A DNA stretch of 36,721 nucleotides from a virus: positions 1 to 36,721 of IMG/VR virus record IMGVR_UViG_3300024265_000139. The stretch is one strand, 5' to 3'. The translations under genes were made by a program, and so were the position numbers. Below are positions 13,364 to 21,779 of this stretch, piece by piece. Position 1 is the first letter of the stretch. Every line of letters starts with the position of its first letter. The notes under the pieces were generated by a model. The model saw only the letters and a list, made by a program, of their open reading frames with translations. It was not told the DNA's origin and made no database searches.

Positions 13364-14539
13364 ATGGAATACGGCAAAATAACATTTAAGTGCGATTTTT
13401 ATGATGATATAGGCACAAAGATTCGTACTAGAGAATTGTTAGGTACTGACTTTTTTGTACTTCCTGCTGTTATGATGGTAGAAGGTGCTTATTACCCATC
13501 TATTCAGAGTCGCGATGATAGAGTCGCTTTATACTTTTCTTCTGATGAATTAGAGAAAAGCATAAACTCTTGGAATGGAAGAGGTATTTCGTTAATGCAT
13601 CCAGACGAGAACAGTAGTTTTAATGTGCCCGATGTGTTTAACAATCATTGGCTTGGATATGTTTTTAACACTAAGTTTGAGCCAGATAAAAAGCGATTAG
13701 TAGCTGACCTTTGGATATCTAGCGAACGTGGAAATGAGTTAGTTTCTAAAGTTAAGGCTTATGAACAAGTAGACCTTAGCATAGGCGCTTGTGGTGAGCT
13801 TATAGCAAGTGATGGAGTTTCAAACGGAGTGAAGTATACAAAACAATTTATTAATATAGTTGGTGACCATTTGGCTGTTTTGCCAGATGTAAAAGGTGCA
13901 TGCAGCTGGAATGATGGATGTGGTATAAGAGCTAATGAATATGGGTTGCCAAAAGAAGTTGATAAAGGAGCAAGTATGCCAAAGAAAGTCGTTAAATCAA
14001 TTCCTGATAGCGCTAAAGAGTCTGCTATAAATATGGCTAAAGGTTCATTAGCGTCAGAATTTGAAACAAGTACCTCAACCGCTGCATGTGACAAGTCAGT
14101 GCATGTAGTAGTCTCTGATAAAGGAGAGAATATGGATAAAGTAAAAGATGTAATTAATTCTAGTAAAGCAGAAAGCTCTTTGGAGTCTTTTGTTAGAAGT
14201 GCACCTGAGGAATATAGAAGTTTTCTAATGGACGCAGTTCTTTCAACTAATGCTAGAAGAAACGAAATGACTAAAGAGATTCTTGACTTCAAAGAAGTAA
14301 CTTTTTGTTCTAAATTCTTAGAAGGAACGAGTTCTTCTGATCTTGAAGCTATAGTCGCGACGACTAGAGTAGCTGATAAGTATAGAGTAAAGGCAGACGA
14401 AATGCTCTCTGCTAATGCTAAGAATGAAGATGTAGCTAAAAAGAATGATGGCGTTGTTGATTTTAGTGTAAACGGTTTTTCTGAATCAGTAGCAAAAGAA
14501 AGATATATGCCAATTAGAAAGATTAACTTTGCCGAATAA
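13364..14539 (+). CDS. DUF2213-type prohead protease with C-terminal scaffold domain
   Basis: In this 391-residue protein the first ~200 residues look like the DUF2213 family: GISLMHPDENSSFNVPD, QVDLSIGACGEL and VGDHLAVLPDVKGACSW followed by a GCG turn. They occupy the place of the prohead protease in this phage lineage. The remainder is low-complexity, Ser/Lys/Glu-rich and helical, like capsid scaffolds. At least two in-frame ATG codons inside the second half carry strong SD sequences (see separate entries), so scaffold-only products are likely. Next to decoration and capsid genes. The enzyme role is inferred; catalytic residues are not certain. Confidence 0.75.
   Translation: MEYGKITFKCDFYDDIGTKIRTRELLGTDFFVLPAVMMVEGAYYPSIQSRDDRVALYFSSDELEKSINSWNGRGISLMHPDENSSFNVPDVFNNHWLGYVFNTKFEPDKKRLVADLWISSERGNELVSKVKAYEQVDLSIGACGELIASDGVSNGVKYTKQFINIVGDHLAVLPDVKGACSWNDGCGIRANEYGLPKEVDKGASMPKKVVKSIPDSAKESAINMAKGSLASEFETSTSTAACDKSVHVVVSDKGENMDKVKDVINSSKAESSLESFVRSAPEEYRSFLMDAVLSTNARRNEMTKEILDFKEVTFCSKFLEGTSSSDLEAIVATTRVADKYRVKADEMLSANAKNEDVAKKNDGVVDFSVNGFSESVAKERYMPIRKINFAE
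13976..14539 (+). CDS. nested in-frame product: putative head scaffold (187 residues)
   Basis: ATG 13976 is in the same frame as the protease gene (codon 205) and is preceded by AAAGGAG at a 5-nt spacing, a stronger ribosome site than most gene starts here. The product would contain just the low-complexity helical half, as with lambda Nu3 inside gene C. Seen: the SD and ATG. Inferred: that it is used. Confidence 0.6.
   Translation: MPKKVVKSIPDSAKESAINMAKGSLASEFETSTSTAACDKSVHVVVSDKGENMDKVKDVINSSKAESSLESFVRSAPEEYRSFLMDAVLSTNARRNEMTKEILDFKEVTFCSKFLEGTSSSDLEAIVATTRVADKYRVKADEMLSANAKNEDVAKKNDGVVDFSVNGFSESVAKERYMPIRKINFAE
14132..14539 (+). CDS. second nested in-frame start: shorter scaffold form (135 residues)
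   Basis: ATG 14132 (codon 257 of the protease frame) is preceded by AAAGGAG with 5 nt between, the same arrangement as at 13976. The segment before it, VVSDKGEN, is a natural domain joint. Two such sites in one gene are hard to put down to chance, but expression is not shown. Confidence 0.5.
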   Translation: MDKVKDVINSSKAESSLESFVRSAPEEYRSFLMDAVLSTNARRNEMTKEILDFKEVTFCSKFLEGTSSSDLEAIVATTRVADKYRVKADEMLSANAKNEDVAKKNDGVVDFSVNGFSESVAKERYMPIRKINFAE

Positions 14540-14559
14540 GGAGTTAAGGAGAAATAATA

Positions 14560-15021
14560 ATGAGTAATACTGTTAAAATAGCTGTATGTGGGAGTCCTGC
14601 TATTGAGTTAGAGTCAATTGTGGCAACCGCTGAGATTATACCTGGTAACCTTTTGCTCCGTAACGCTGCAACGACTGTAGTTTCTCATGATGTAGCTGGC
14701 GGGTCAACTGGCACGCTGTTTGCTGTTGAGGATAAAATGACAGGTGGAGCTTCACTAACTGGCTCTTTTGTTGAAGCAGTAAATGTGCCTTATGCTGTAG
14801 GAGCTAAGGTGTACATGATATATGCTAGGCCCGGCGATGTTGTTTGGGCATGGCTTAACATTGGCGAAAACGTAGCTGTTGGTGAATTTCTTGTTAGCGC
14901 AGGCAATGGCAATCTTGAAGCATATGCTGGCCCGCTAACAGTTCCGTCAGCAATAGTAGGCGTAGCGCTAGAGGCAGTAAACGCAGTGGCTACTGCTAGA
15001 ATTAAGATAGAAATACGATAA
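14560..15021 (+). CDS. capsid decoration protein candidate
   Basis: The 153-residue product is Ala/Gly/Val-rich and all-beta by appearance, with IIPGNLLLRN near the N-terminus, a central KMTGGASLTGSF and a SAGNGNLEAYAG turn. This pattern (initial tower, then an Ala/Val-rich barrel) is that of DUF2190-like or related capsid decoration proteins, which are encoded right before the major capsid gene as here. No enzymatic motif. The positional argument is strong; the family match is approximate. Confidence 0.65.
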   Translation: MSNTVKIAVCGSPAIELESIVATAEIIPGNLLLRNAATTVVSHDVAGGSTGTLFAVEDKMTGGASLTGSFVEAVNVPYAVGAKVYMIYARPGDVVWAWLNIGENVAVGEFLVSAGNGNLEAYAGPLTVPSAIVGVALEAVNAVATARIKIEIR

Positions 15022-15034
15022 AGAGGAGAGTTAA

Positions 15035-16024
15035 ATGAGTAACGGTGCAAGAATAACTCCTGATAGCACTGGGACAGAGGTAATCTCTGCTATGGCACAA
15101 GGAATTAACCTAGCAGAATACAGAACTTTTGAGTCTTTACCCAGATCAGCTTGGGAATATATAGATGATATGACAATTCGTATCGCTAAAAGTGAACTTG
15201 TAGGAACAGCGGATTTAAAAGCTACTCCAGGTGTTAGTATACCTTTTAATGGACTTGGAGCTTCCGTGTTTACGATGTATGCAACTTCTGGAATGACAGA
15301 TGCTACAATGGCTATGACTCCAGATAACAGAGGTGTATCTGATACTATTGATTTTAAACCAATCAGCGTGCCTTTGCCAGTAACTGTAAAAGACTTTCCA
15401 GTTAACACAAAGCAAGTAGCGATGGCTCTTAGAGATGGTATTCCTCTGCAAGGTATTTTGTCAGAAGAAGCGCTTTACAGGCTGATGTACAAAATAGAGG
15501 ACCATTTATTTAATGGCTCTTACACAGCTGGCGGATATACTTCTTATGGGTACACTACCCATCCTAATAGAATCGAGCATACAATTCCTATTACTTGGAC
15601 GACACAAGAACCAGACTTGATCTTTAAAGATGTAAACGAAATGTGTCAGGACAGTAGGGATATAAATCATTTCGGACCGTGGGTTCTCTACATACCTTCG
15701 CAGTATGCAGTAGCCTTAGAAAAAGATTACACTGTTGGCTCTAATGATTATCCTGTCAATGGCTCTGTCCGCACACGTCTTATGCAGATCCCTGAACTTA
15801 GGGACATAAAGATTTCTAAAAACTTAGCTAATGACAATGTAGTGCTTGTTGAGATGAATCCTACTACTGTTAAATTAATTGAAGGAATTGAACCAACTGT
15901 AGTAGACTGGACGTCGCCAGCAGCACCAACGTGGACTCATAACTTTAAAGCTATGGCTATGCAAGTTCCGCTGTTCATGTCAGATTATGACGATCAGTTA
16001 GCTATTGTACACGGACACTTATAA
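15035..16024 (+). CDS. major capsid protein, HK97/encapsulin-like (DUF2184 type)
   Basis: The 329-residue protein lies after protease/scaffold and decoration genes. It shows the encapsulin-like pattern: an N-terminal arm ending LPRSAWEYIDDMTIRI, a VPLPVTVKDFPVN strand, the KIEDHLFNGSYTAGGYTSYG helix-loop, and a C-terminal YDDQLAIVHGHL. It would build the icosahedral shell. A strong SD (AGAGGAG) precedes the ATG. Confidence comes from size, position and fold-like motifs, not from one diagnostic residue. Confidence 0.85.
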   Translation: MSNGARITPDSTGTEVISAMAQGINLAEYRTFESLPRSAWEYIDDMTIRIAKSELVGTADLKATPGVSIPFNGLGASVFTMYATSGMTDATMAMTPDNRGVSDTIDFKPISVPLPVTVKDFPVNTKQVAMALRDGIPLQGILSEEALYRLMYKIEDHLFNGSYTAGGYTSYGYTTHPNRIEHTIPITWTTQEPDLIFKDVNEMCQDSRDINHFGPWVLYIPSQYAVALEKDYTVGSNDYPVNGSVRTRLMQIPELRDIKISKNLANDNVVLVEMNPTTVKLIEGIEPTVVDWTSPAAPTWTHNFKAMAMQVPLFMSDYDDQLAIVHGHL

Positions 16025-16034
16025 TAGGTAAAAT

Positions 16035-16415
16035 ATGGCTGATGTAAGCACTACCCAAGTTAAAAATATTATTGACACAGAGCTTAGTGACTCTCAAATA
16101 GAAGGAGCAATTTCTACAGCTGTAACAGTAGTCGCAAACTATTTAACAACTGCTGTTTTAGCTGCTGAGATTAGAGTTGAGATAACTATGTATCTTGCTG
16201 CACATTTTATAGCTTTGCGTGATAAAACAGTAATGATAAAATCTGAGAAGATTGGTGATGCTTCCGTTACATATGAGGTCGGTAGCCCCCAAGAGTCTTT
16301 TGCTTCCTTTACATCGACTAAGTGGGGCGCTACTGCTGTAGCGTTAGACGTTTCTAATACTCTTGGACAACTTGGACAAAAACAACCTAGACTATTTTCG
16401 TTGGATCCAGTTTAA
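16035..16415 (+). CDS. head-tail connector protein (gp6-like / DUF4054-like)
   Basis: The 126-residue product starts with a helical segment (VSTTQVKNIIDTELSDSQI) and a second helix, EITMYLAAHFIALRDK, followed by a beta-hairpin and a Gln/Pro-rich tail. This is the helical adaptor layout of connectors that sit below the portal. Its stop overlaps the next ATG by one base (16415). The family assignment rests on position and fold pattern. Confidence 0.65.
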   Translation: MADVSTTQVKNIIDTELSDSQIEGAISTAVTVVANYLTTAVLAAEIRVEITMYLAAHFIALRDKTVMIKSEKIGDASVTYEVGSPQESFASFTSTKWGATAVALDVSNTLGQLGQKQPRLFSLDPV

Positions 16416-16813
16416 TGAGTTGGATTGATAGGCAGTTAAAACAAAAGTCGTTGTATTGGAATCCGCCAGAACGAGACGGATACGGTGCTTATGTGTGGGG
16501 ATTCCCAACGGAAATCGATACACGGTGGAGACATAGTGGTAGAGCTATTCGTTATGACAAAGCTGGTGCAGAGATTGTATCAGAAGTCGTAGTATGGACC
16601 AACTATCAATATGTAGTTGCTGGAGGTTATATTATGAAAGGTACGTTATATGACTTAGGAGATCTAGCTTCTCCGCCTGTAGCTGTGCCTATTATAGTTG
16701 ATTCTCTTGGCTTTAACCACTCAGCAGAATACGCTCGTCAGATACTGGATGTTGCGTCAATAGAGTCTCTTGTAAACAGTTCTGAACCGTTTGTGAAATT
16801 ATGGCTAAAGTAG
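16415..16813 (+). CDS. neck protein, probable head-closure protein
   Basis: The 132-residue beta-rich protein (SLYWNPPERDGYGAYVWG near the N-terminus; IRYDKAGAEIVSEVVVWTNY; AGGYIMKGTLYDLGDL) fits the small beta-barrel head-completion proteins that plug the connector in siphoviruses. It is encoded between the connector and the gp10-like protein and overlaps the latter by 13 bp. No diagnostic motif; assigned by order and strand content. Confidence 0.6.
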   Translation: MSWIDRQLKQKSLYWNPPERDGYGAYVWGFPTEIDTRWRHSGRAIRYDKAGAEIVSEVVVWTNYQYVVAGGYIMKGTLYDLGDLASPPVAVPIIVDSLGFNHSAEYARQILDVASIESLVNSSEPFVKLWLK

Positions 16814-17181
16814 TTATTAAAGGAATAGACAGGCTGATCAGAAAGATGCAAAAGCTGACTGATACTGATTTAGTCAAAGCTTATGATGCGTCTATGGCTG
16901 TAACATTGTTGAATGTAAGAAATGAGTCTATGGCTAATACTCCAGTAGATACAGGAAACTTGAGAGCTTCACATCATACAAAGAAGACTAAAGCCACCCC
17001 AGATGGAGTTAGTGGTGAAGTTTGGAATAGCGCTAATTATGCTACATATGTCCATGAAAAGACATGGGTTAAGCATCCTACTGGCAGAGCAAAGTTCTTG
17101 GAGTATGCTATTCAATCATCAAAAGCTAAAACAAAGAGAAATGTTGCTACTATTTTACGTAAAACATTAAGGAATATCTAA
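16801..17181 (+). CDS. HK97 gp10-like tail completion/neck protein
   Basis: The 126-residue protein has the family hallmark TPVDTGNLRASHHTKK followed by ANYATYVHEKT and PTGRAKFLEYAI. This is the PVDTG-LR / YA-yvE-G pattern of HK97 gp10-like proteins, which join tail to head. A coiled or helical N-terminus precedes it. The one-base gap to the next ATG indicates tight coupling. Confidence 0.9.
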   Translation: MAKVVIKGIDRLIRKMQKLTDTDLVKAYDASMAVTLLNVRNESMANTPVDTGNLRASHHTKKTKATPDGVSGEVWNSANYATYVHEKTWVKHPTGRAKFLEYAIQSSKAKTKRNVATILRKTLRNI

Positions 17182-17182
17182 G

Positions 17183-17728
17183 ATGGTGATGGTGAATGCA
17201 GCTAGGGATCTAGCTATTATTCTTGAACGTGGAAATGTAGGTACTATTGGTACTAACATTTTTGCGACTCCGGATATTCCTCCGAAACCTGATGAGATTA
17301 TATATTTAACTGTAACTGGTTCGGATGAAGCGTCGTCTGTAAATCTTGATTATTCATATCCTAAAGTTCAAGTTATAGTAAGGGGTGAGGCAGGCGGGTT
17401 ACTCTCTGTATGGGACAGGGTAGCGCAAGTGCATAATGTTTTGCATGGAAAAGTAGGAGTTGTTGTTGAGACTAGGAGATATGTTTTAATAGACAATGCA
17501 AATGGTCCGGAGGATCTTGGTTTCGACGATACTATGAGAGTAATGGCCGGTGAAACCTTCAAGACTATGATGACTACATATTCTCAGCATCCTGTGTTTT
17601 CAGCTAGGATAATAGGTAGAGTAAGCCAGACTTCTAGCGCTAGTTCAGTTTTAACAGAGACTAAAAACAGTTTGAATGGAGGATGTGTTTCAACAACCTC
17701 CTCTTTTGGAATAATTACAACGATATAA
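17183..17728 (+). CDS. tail terminator-like minor structural protein
   Basis: The 181-residue product has a core of about 140 residues with YPKVQVIVRGEAGG and SVWDRVAQVHNVLHG, a pattern of the phage tail-terminator fold that caps the tail tube. The last 40 residues are Ser/Thr-rich and probably flexible. It stands in the terminator slot between the gp10-like protein and the tube protein. Function by position and motif. Confidence 0.7.
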   Translation: MVMVNAARDLAIILERGNVGTIGTNIFATPDIPPKPDEIIYLTVTGSDEASSVNLDYSYPKVQVIVRGEAGGLLSVWDRVAQVHNVLHGKVGVVVETRRYVLIDNANGPEDLGFDDTMRVMAGETFKTMMTTYSQHPVFSARIIGRVSQTSSASSVLTETKNSLNGGCVSTTSSFGIITTI

Positions 17729-17743
17729 CTATAGAGGGTTATC

Positions 17744-18154
17744 ATGAGCAATGCAATTGCTGTAAAGACAACTACAGTGTCGTATGATGGCGGGGCTGGA
17801 TTTGTGGATTTTGCTGAATTGACCGATGTCGCTGGTCTTATGGATGGATGGGATCTTGAGGATGTTACTAGCTATGGCGCTAGTCTTGGCCACGAGAGAG
17901 CAGCTGTACTAAAGTCGGTTACAGATCTTACGTTAGATGTAATTTATATTGAGCTTGAGTTTAGTAATCTTTGGGCTCTAAAAGACGCAAGATCATTAGT
18001 CTATTTTGAAGTGGCTTTGCCTTCGAGTGGGTCGTTTACCTTTGGGGCATTAATTTCTAATATAGAAATGAATTTAGAAATAACTAATGTTTTACGAGCA
18101 ACTATGACTTTGGCGATTAACGAAGATGGCGTAACTTTTGTAGGTGCCCCATAA
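17744..18154 (+). CDS. major tail (tube) protein
   Basis: The 136-residue protein, all beta by appearance, has a central IYIELEFSNLWALKDARSLV and a final NVLRATMTLAINEDG strand pattern, as in lambda gpV-like tube proteins. It precedes the frameshifted chaperone pair and the tape measure, the invariable place of the tube gene. Expected as hexameric rings stacked to the tail length. Confidence 0.8.
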   Translation: MSNAIAVKTTTVSYDGGAGFVDFAELTDVAGLMDGWDLEDVTSYGASLGHERAAVLKSVTDLTLDVIYIELEFSNLWALKDARSLVYFEVALPSSGSFTFGALISNIEMNLEITNVLRATMTLAINEDGVTFVGAP

Positions 18155-18174
18155 ATATTATGAGGAAATAGAAA

Positions 18175-18546
18175 GTGATTTTATCCAAGAAGGATATCCT
18201 TAATATTAACGACCGTGAATATGTTGATATGGAAGTGCCTGAATGGGGAGGAAGTCTCCGTATATATGTGATGTCATTAAGAGAACGTATGTCTCTTGAA
18301 GGGGTTGTTGGCACTAAGGGCAAAGGGCCAAAATCTAAAGTTGATGATATTGTGGTTCAGCAAGAAAAGATTATGTTTTTATTACGTATCTGCCTTAAAG
18401 ACTCTACAGGCAAAGACATGTTTGATAAGGATGACATTTCAACGCTTTTAGATAAAGACTCAAAAGTAGTTTATAGAATTTTTGAAAAATGTATAGAAGT
18501 CAATAACTTAGGTAAGGCTGATGTAGGAACTGCATCGGTAAACTGA
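18175..18546 (+). CDS. tail assembly chaperone, G-type (shorter product)
   Basis: The 123-residue product starts at GTG 18175 behind GAGG. It is acidic and helical in the middle (LRERMSLEGVVGTKGKG, then QEKIMFLLRICLKD), like gpG-type chaperones that coat the tape measure during assembly. Its TGA at 18544-18546 overlaps an open -1 frame that continues as the T-type domain, so a fraction of ribosomes is expected to make a fused G-T protein. Confidence 0.85.
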   Translation: MILSKKDILNINDREYVDMEVPEWGGSLRIYVMSLRERMSLEGVVGTKGKGPKSKVDDIVVQQEKIMFLLRICLKDSTGKDMFDKDDISTLLDKDSKVVYRIFEKCIEVNNLGKADVGTASVN

Positions 18547-18902
18547 GACAAGATCCGTTCAGGTTATTCTTATTTAGACTTGCACTTGCTTTAGGCTGTA
18601 CAGTAAGTGAGCTTTCTGATCGGGTCAGTTCCAGTGAGATAGTAGAGTGGTTGGCTTATTATAATATTGAGCCGTGGGGCAGCACGATAGAAGGCCTTAG
18701 GCATGCGTGCACTGCTTCAACTGTAGCGAATATAGGATTGCTGCAAGTCAATCCTAAAGCAGCTCGCGGAGACAAATATGGAATTTCTAAGTTTACTATT
18801 GGCGTAGATGTGCCCAAGCATAATGAAACGTTATCGTCAGATGAACGTGCAAAGAAAATAAAAGATTTCTTTATGAGGATAGCGACGAAAAAAAAGGGGT
18901 AA
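18540..18902 (+). CDS. tail assembly chaperone, T-type domain, reached by -1 frameshift
   Basis: From the end of the G-type gene a -1 frame is open from 18522 to the TAA near 18902. It reads LRQDPFRLFLFRLALALG, then TVSELSDRVSSSEIVEWLAY and a further 80 residues, the typical gpT-like sequence. No ATG or SD precedes this frame; the first start-like codon is a TTG deep inside the domain (18651). Candidate slip site is G GTA AAC at 18537-18543 just before the G stop TGA. The frame relation and conserved gene order make programmed frameshifting the best reading. Confidence 0.8.
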   Translation, partial: KLRQDPFRLFLFRLALALGCTVSELSDRVSSSEIVEWLAYYNIEPWGSTIEGLRHACTASTVANIGLLQVNPKAARGDKYGISKFTIGVDVPKHNETLSSDERAKKIKDFFMRIATKKKG

Positions 18903-18925
18903 ATGTTTCGGAAAGGCTATTATAA

Positions 18926-21187
18926 ATGATAATCGATAGACTTACTGCTGTATTTAACATTGATGCCAAAGGGTTTCATTCTGGGATGAATCGTGTCCAA
19001 GATAGTCTTAAGTCAACTCAGAGAAGGTTTAGCCAGACATCTAGGAGCATGGCTTCTAGCTTTGGAAATGTAGTTAAGTCTGCTGCAAAAGTTTCTGCAT
19101 CTATAGCAGGCATCTCAGCTGCTGGCTCATGGGCTACTTTATCACTAGCCAAGATGGTAGCCGAAGTTGACTCATTACGTCGTGGTCTTGATTTTGCTAC
19201 TGGGTCTGCTGAAAAAGGCGCACAAGCATTTGCTTTTTTAGTTGAAGAAACTGATAGGTTAGGAATATCGACTTCTGTAGCCATTGAGCAGTTTAAAAAT
19301 ATGTCTGCTGCTGCCAAAGGGACTACATTAGAAGGAGAAGGAGTAAGGAATTTATTTATTGCTATAGCAGAGGCATCTGCTGTTTTAGGTTTAAGCACTG
19401 AAAGAACTAGTCTTGTTTTCCAAGCGTTACAACAAATGATAGCAAAAGGGCGTATTACCGCAGAGGAACTTAGACAGCAACTTGGAGAATCTCTTCCAAT
19501 GGCTATGCAGGCTATGGCCGATGCTGTTGGTGTAGGAACCGGCGAGCTAAACAAGATGATGGAGGCTGGCGGTCTTCTTAGCACTAAAGTTCTGCCTAAA
19601 TTCGCTGCTCAAATACGGTCAGATTTAGCTCCTAGCGTAATAGGTGCAACTACATCAATGCGAGCTGAAATAGAACGACTTAGCAATGCTTGGTTCTTAA
19701 TGAAGGTAGAGTTTCAAGAAGCTAAGATTAGCGATGAATTAAAAGCAGGCATTAAGTGGCTAAGTTCTATGATAATGGCTTTGCCTAAGATTGTTATGCT
19801 TTTTGTTAGAAGCTTGTTTGTCGTTAAGAAAGTGCTCACCGATACGATAGCGCTTTTCCTGCCATTTAAGGAGACAATGCAAGGGCTTGAAGTGTCAGGC
19901 AAGGCAATAGCTAATTCGTTTGTTTTGGTAGGCAAGCAGGTGTCAAAAGTCTTTGATATGCTCAAAAAGATGAGCGCAGCTACTAATGAAGCTACTAACT
20001 CATCACGTAGATATGTTGGGCTGTTAGGCGGGATGACAGGAACAATAACACGTCAAAAAACTATACCAGAGGTTATCAGTAACGCAGCTAAAGATGCGAC
20101 AATAGAAGTTAACACTCTGAAAACCAAACTTGACGAGATTGCATTAACACAAGCCCCCAAGATATTAGCTGCAGAACCTATTGATTTTACTATAAATACA
20201 GATGCTGCTCAGAAAGAAATGGAAGATCTGTTGAACGCTTTTGACGTTAAGTTTAAAACTCTTGACATCGAGCTTAAGACTGAGATTAACCGAGCCGAGA
20301 TTGAAGCAGGACTTATCTCTGTTAATGAACTTGTAGATAATATGACTCAAAAGAGGTTGTTGAGGTTAGAGGAATATTATCAATCTAACAAAAGATTGCT
20401 TATTGAGGCAAGTGAAGAAGAGATAGCTCTAACTGAAAAGTATTTAGCTTTAAAAGAAAAGATAGTATTGGCTGGAGATAATAAGCTTGAACAAGAACGA
20501 GCTAGTATACTTGAAGCTACTAGGGCGCAATTTGAAGAGAACTTCCAAGATAGATATGGAATGGTTATAGACACTGTTGCTGGGGCTACTAGAAAGGTTT
20601 CACAAGCAATAATGGACTTTTCTCAAGGAGCTAAGGTTAGCTTCTCTGATCTTTTTATGTCATTGATTGCAGATTTACAACGATTAGTCTTTGAAATAGC
20701 TGTTATAGAGCCTATTCTTGCAAAATTTGGAGATTTTTTAAGAAAAAGCTTTGCTACGTCACCTTCTTCTGGTGCAGCTGGGTTAACAGGCATTTTAGGT
20801 CCAATATTCTCAGGCGTTAAAAGTATTATGGGGTTTGCTAAAGGAGGAATTATCAATGAGCCAATAGCTGGTGTTGGCGTAGGCTCAGGGCAAGGATATT
20901 CTTTCGGAGAGAAAGGACCAGAAGTTATTACCCCTCTTGATAAATTTATTAAAAATATAAAGCCAGTTACTGTTAACGTAGAGAACAAACAAGAATCTTT
21001 CCGTAGAGACACTGGGGTTAGTGCTAGTGCTCAACCACAAAACGTTAATATTACTATAAATGCTGTTGATAGTAAGAGCGTTCTTGAACTTATGACTCAA
21101 AATCCACAGGCTGTAGTAACTCCTATAATTGAATCATTACAGCTTGGCGATAGAGGATTAACAGCAGCTTTGAGAGGAGCCTTTTAA
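18926..21187 (+). CDS. tail tape measure protein
   Basis: The 753-residue protein is helical with a coiled N-terminus (FNIDAKGFHSGMNRVQDSLK), a lambda-H-like RITAEELRQQLGESLPMAMQ block near residue 175, central hydrophobic segments (about 285-315) and a glycine-rich C-terminus, AKGGIINEPI and FGEKGPEVITPL. These are classic tape measure motifs. At about 0.15 nm per residue the tail would be near 110 nm, a moderate siphovirus tail. A further helical segment of high charge spans 440-540. It sits right after the chaperones. Confidence 0.93.
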   Translation: MIIDRLTAVFNIDAKGFHSGMNRVQDSLKSTQRRFSQTSRSMASSFGNVVKSAAKVSASIAGISAAGSWATLSLAKMVAEVDSLRRGLDFATGSAEKGAQAFAFLVEETDRLGISTSVAIEQFKNMSAAAKGTTLEGEGVRNLFIAIAEASAVLGLSTERTSLVFQALQQMIAKGRITAEELRQQLGESLPMAMQAMADAVGVGTGELNKMMEAGGLLSTKVLPKFAAQIRSDLAPSVIGATTSMRAEIERLSNAWFLMKVEFQEAKISDELKAGIKWLSSMIMALPKIVMLFVRSLFVVKKVLTDTIALFLPFKETMQGLEVSGKAIANSFVLVGKQVSKVFDMLKKMSAATNEATNSSRRYVGLLGGMTGTITRQKTIPEVISNAAKDATIEVNTLKTKLDEIALTQAPKILAAEPIDFTINTDAAQKEMEDLLNAFDVKFKTLDIELKTEINRAEIEAGLISVNELVDNMTQKRLLRLEEYYQSNKRLLIEASEEEIALTEKYLALKEKIVLAGDNKLEQERASILEATRAQFEENFQDRYGMVIDTVAGATRKVSQAIMDFSQGAKVSFSDLFMSLIADLQRLVFEIAVIEPILAKFGDFLRKSFATSPSSGAAGLTGILGPIFSGVKSIMGFAKGGIINEPIAGVGVGSGQGYSFGEKGPEVITPLDKFIKNIKPVTVNVENKQESFRRDTGVSASAQPQNVNITINAVDSKSVLELMTQNPQAVVTPIIESLQLGDRGLTAALRGAF

Positions 21188-21188
21188 T

Positions 21189-21779
21189 ATGGCTGCTTAT
21201 CCTGATGTACTAACAGATATTAAAGGTACTATACCTTTTAATTGGGAATCTAATCAGAGAATACTTAAGACTGAGTTTGAAAATGGTCAAGAAAGTAGAC
21301 GCTTAGTATGGCAAGATCCTAGACGTAATCTTTCTGTGCAGTATGCAGCTTTGTCTTTTGATGGATCTAGGCGGTTATATAATTTTTACAAAGATATGAA
21401 TGGTCCATTTTCAAGTTTTGTTTTCTTTTTTCCTCAGACAGTTACTTATGCTAAAGAGTTTTGCGGTGTATCTGATGGTGAAGAAGCAGGAATCAATCTT
21501 CCGTCCAAAGGCGCTCAGTCGTATACTTTATACGCTGGTGCTTCAGAGGTTAGCTCTGGATTATATACTTATTTTGTAAGTGGTGGGCCTGATGGAGAAG
21601 ATAGGCTTGTGTTTTCTGGCTACACTCCAACTGTTGGGGCAAGATTTTATTGGTCATTTACAGGGAGGCTGAAAACAATTATGCGGTTTTCTGAAACTGC
21701 CGTAAATTATTCTGAAATTAAAAATATTGCTGTAGCTATAAAGGTTAACCTTATAGGATTACAGGCAAAACTTACATGA
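21189..21779 (+). CDS. distal tail protein, DUF2460 family
   Basis: The 196-residue product has the DUF2460 features: an early NWESNQRILKTEFENGQESR, RRNLSVQYAALSFDGSRRLYNFYKDM split by the usual loop, and a C-terminal RFYWSFTGRLKTIMRFSE. Homologues form the ring that starts the tail tip in gene transfer agents and related phages. Encoded directly after the tape measure and overlapping the next gene by 4 bp (ATGA). Confidence 0.85.
   Translation: MAAYPDVLTDIKGTIPFNWESNQRILKTEFENGQESRRLVWQDPRRNLSVQYAALSFDGSRRLYNFYKDMNGPFSSFVFFFPQTVTYAKEFCGVSDGEEAGINLPSKGAQSYTLYAGASEVSSGLYTYFVSGGPDGEDRLVFSGYTPTVGARFYWSFTGRLKTIMRFSETAVNYSEIKNIAVAIKVNLIGLQAKLT

Noticed and set aside
18651-18902. Separate small gene starting at TTG 18651
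   Set aside because: The conserved T-type chaperone sequence extends about 35 codons upstream of this TTG without a start.
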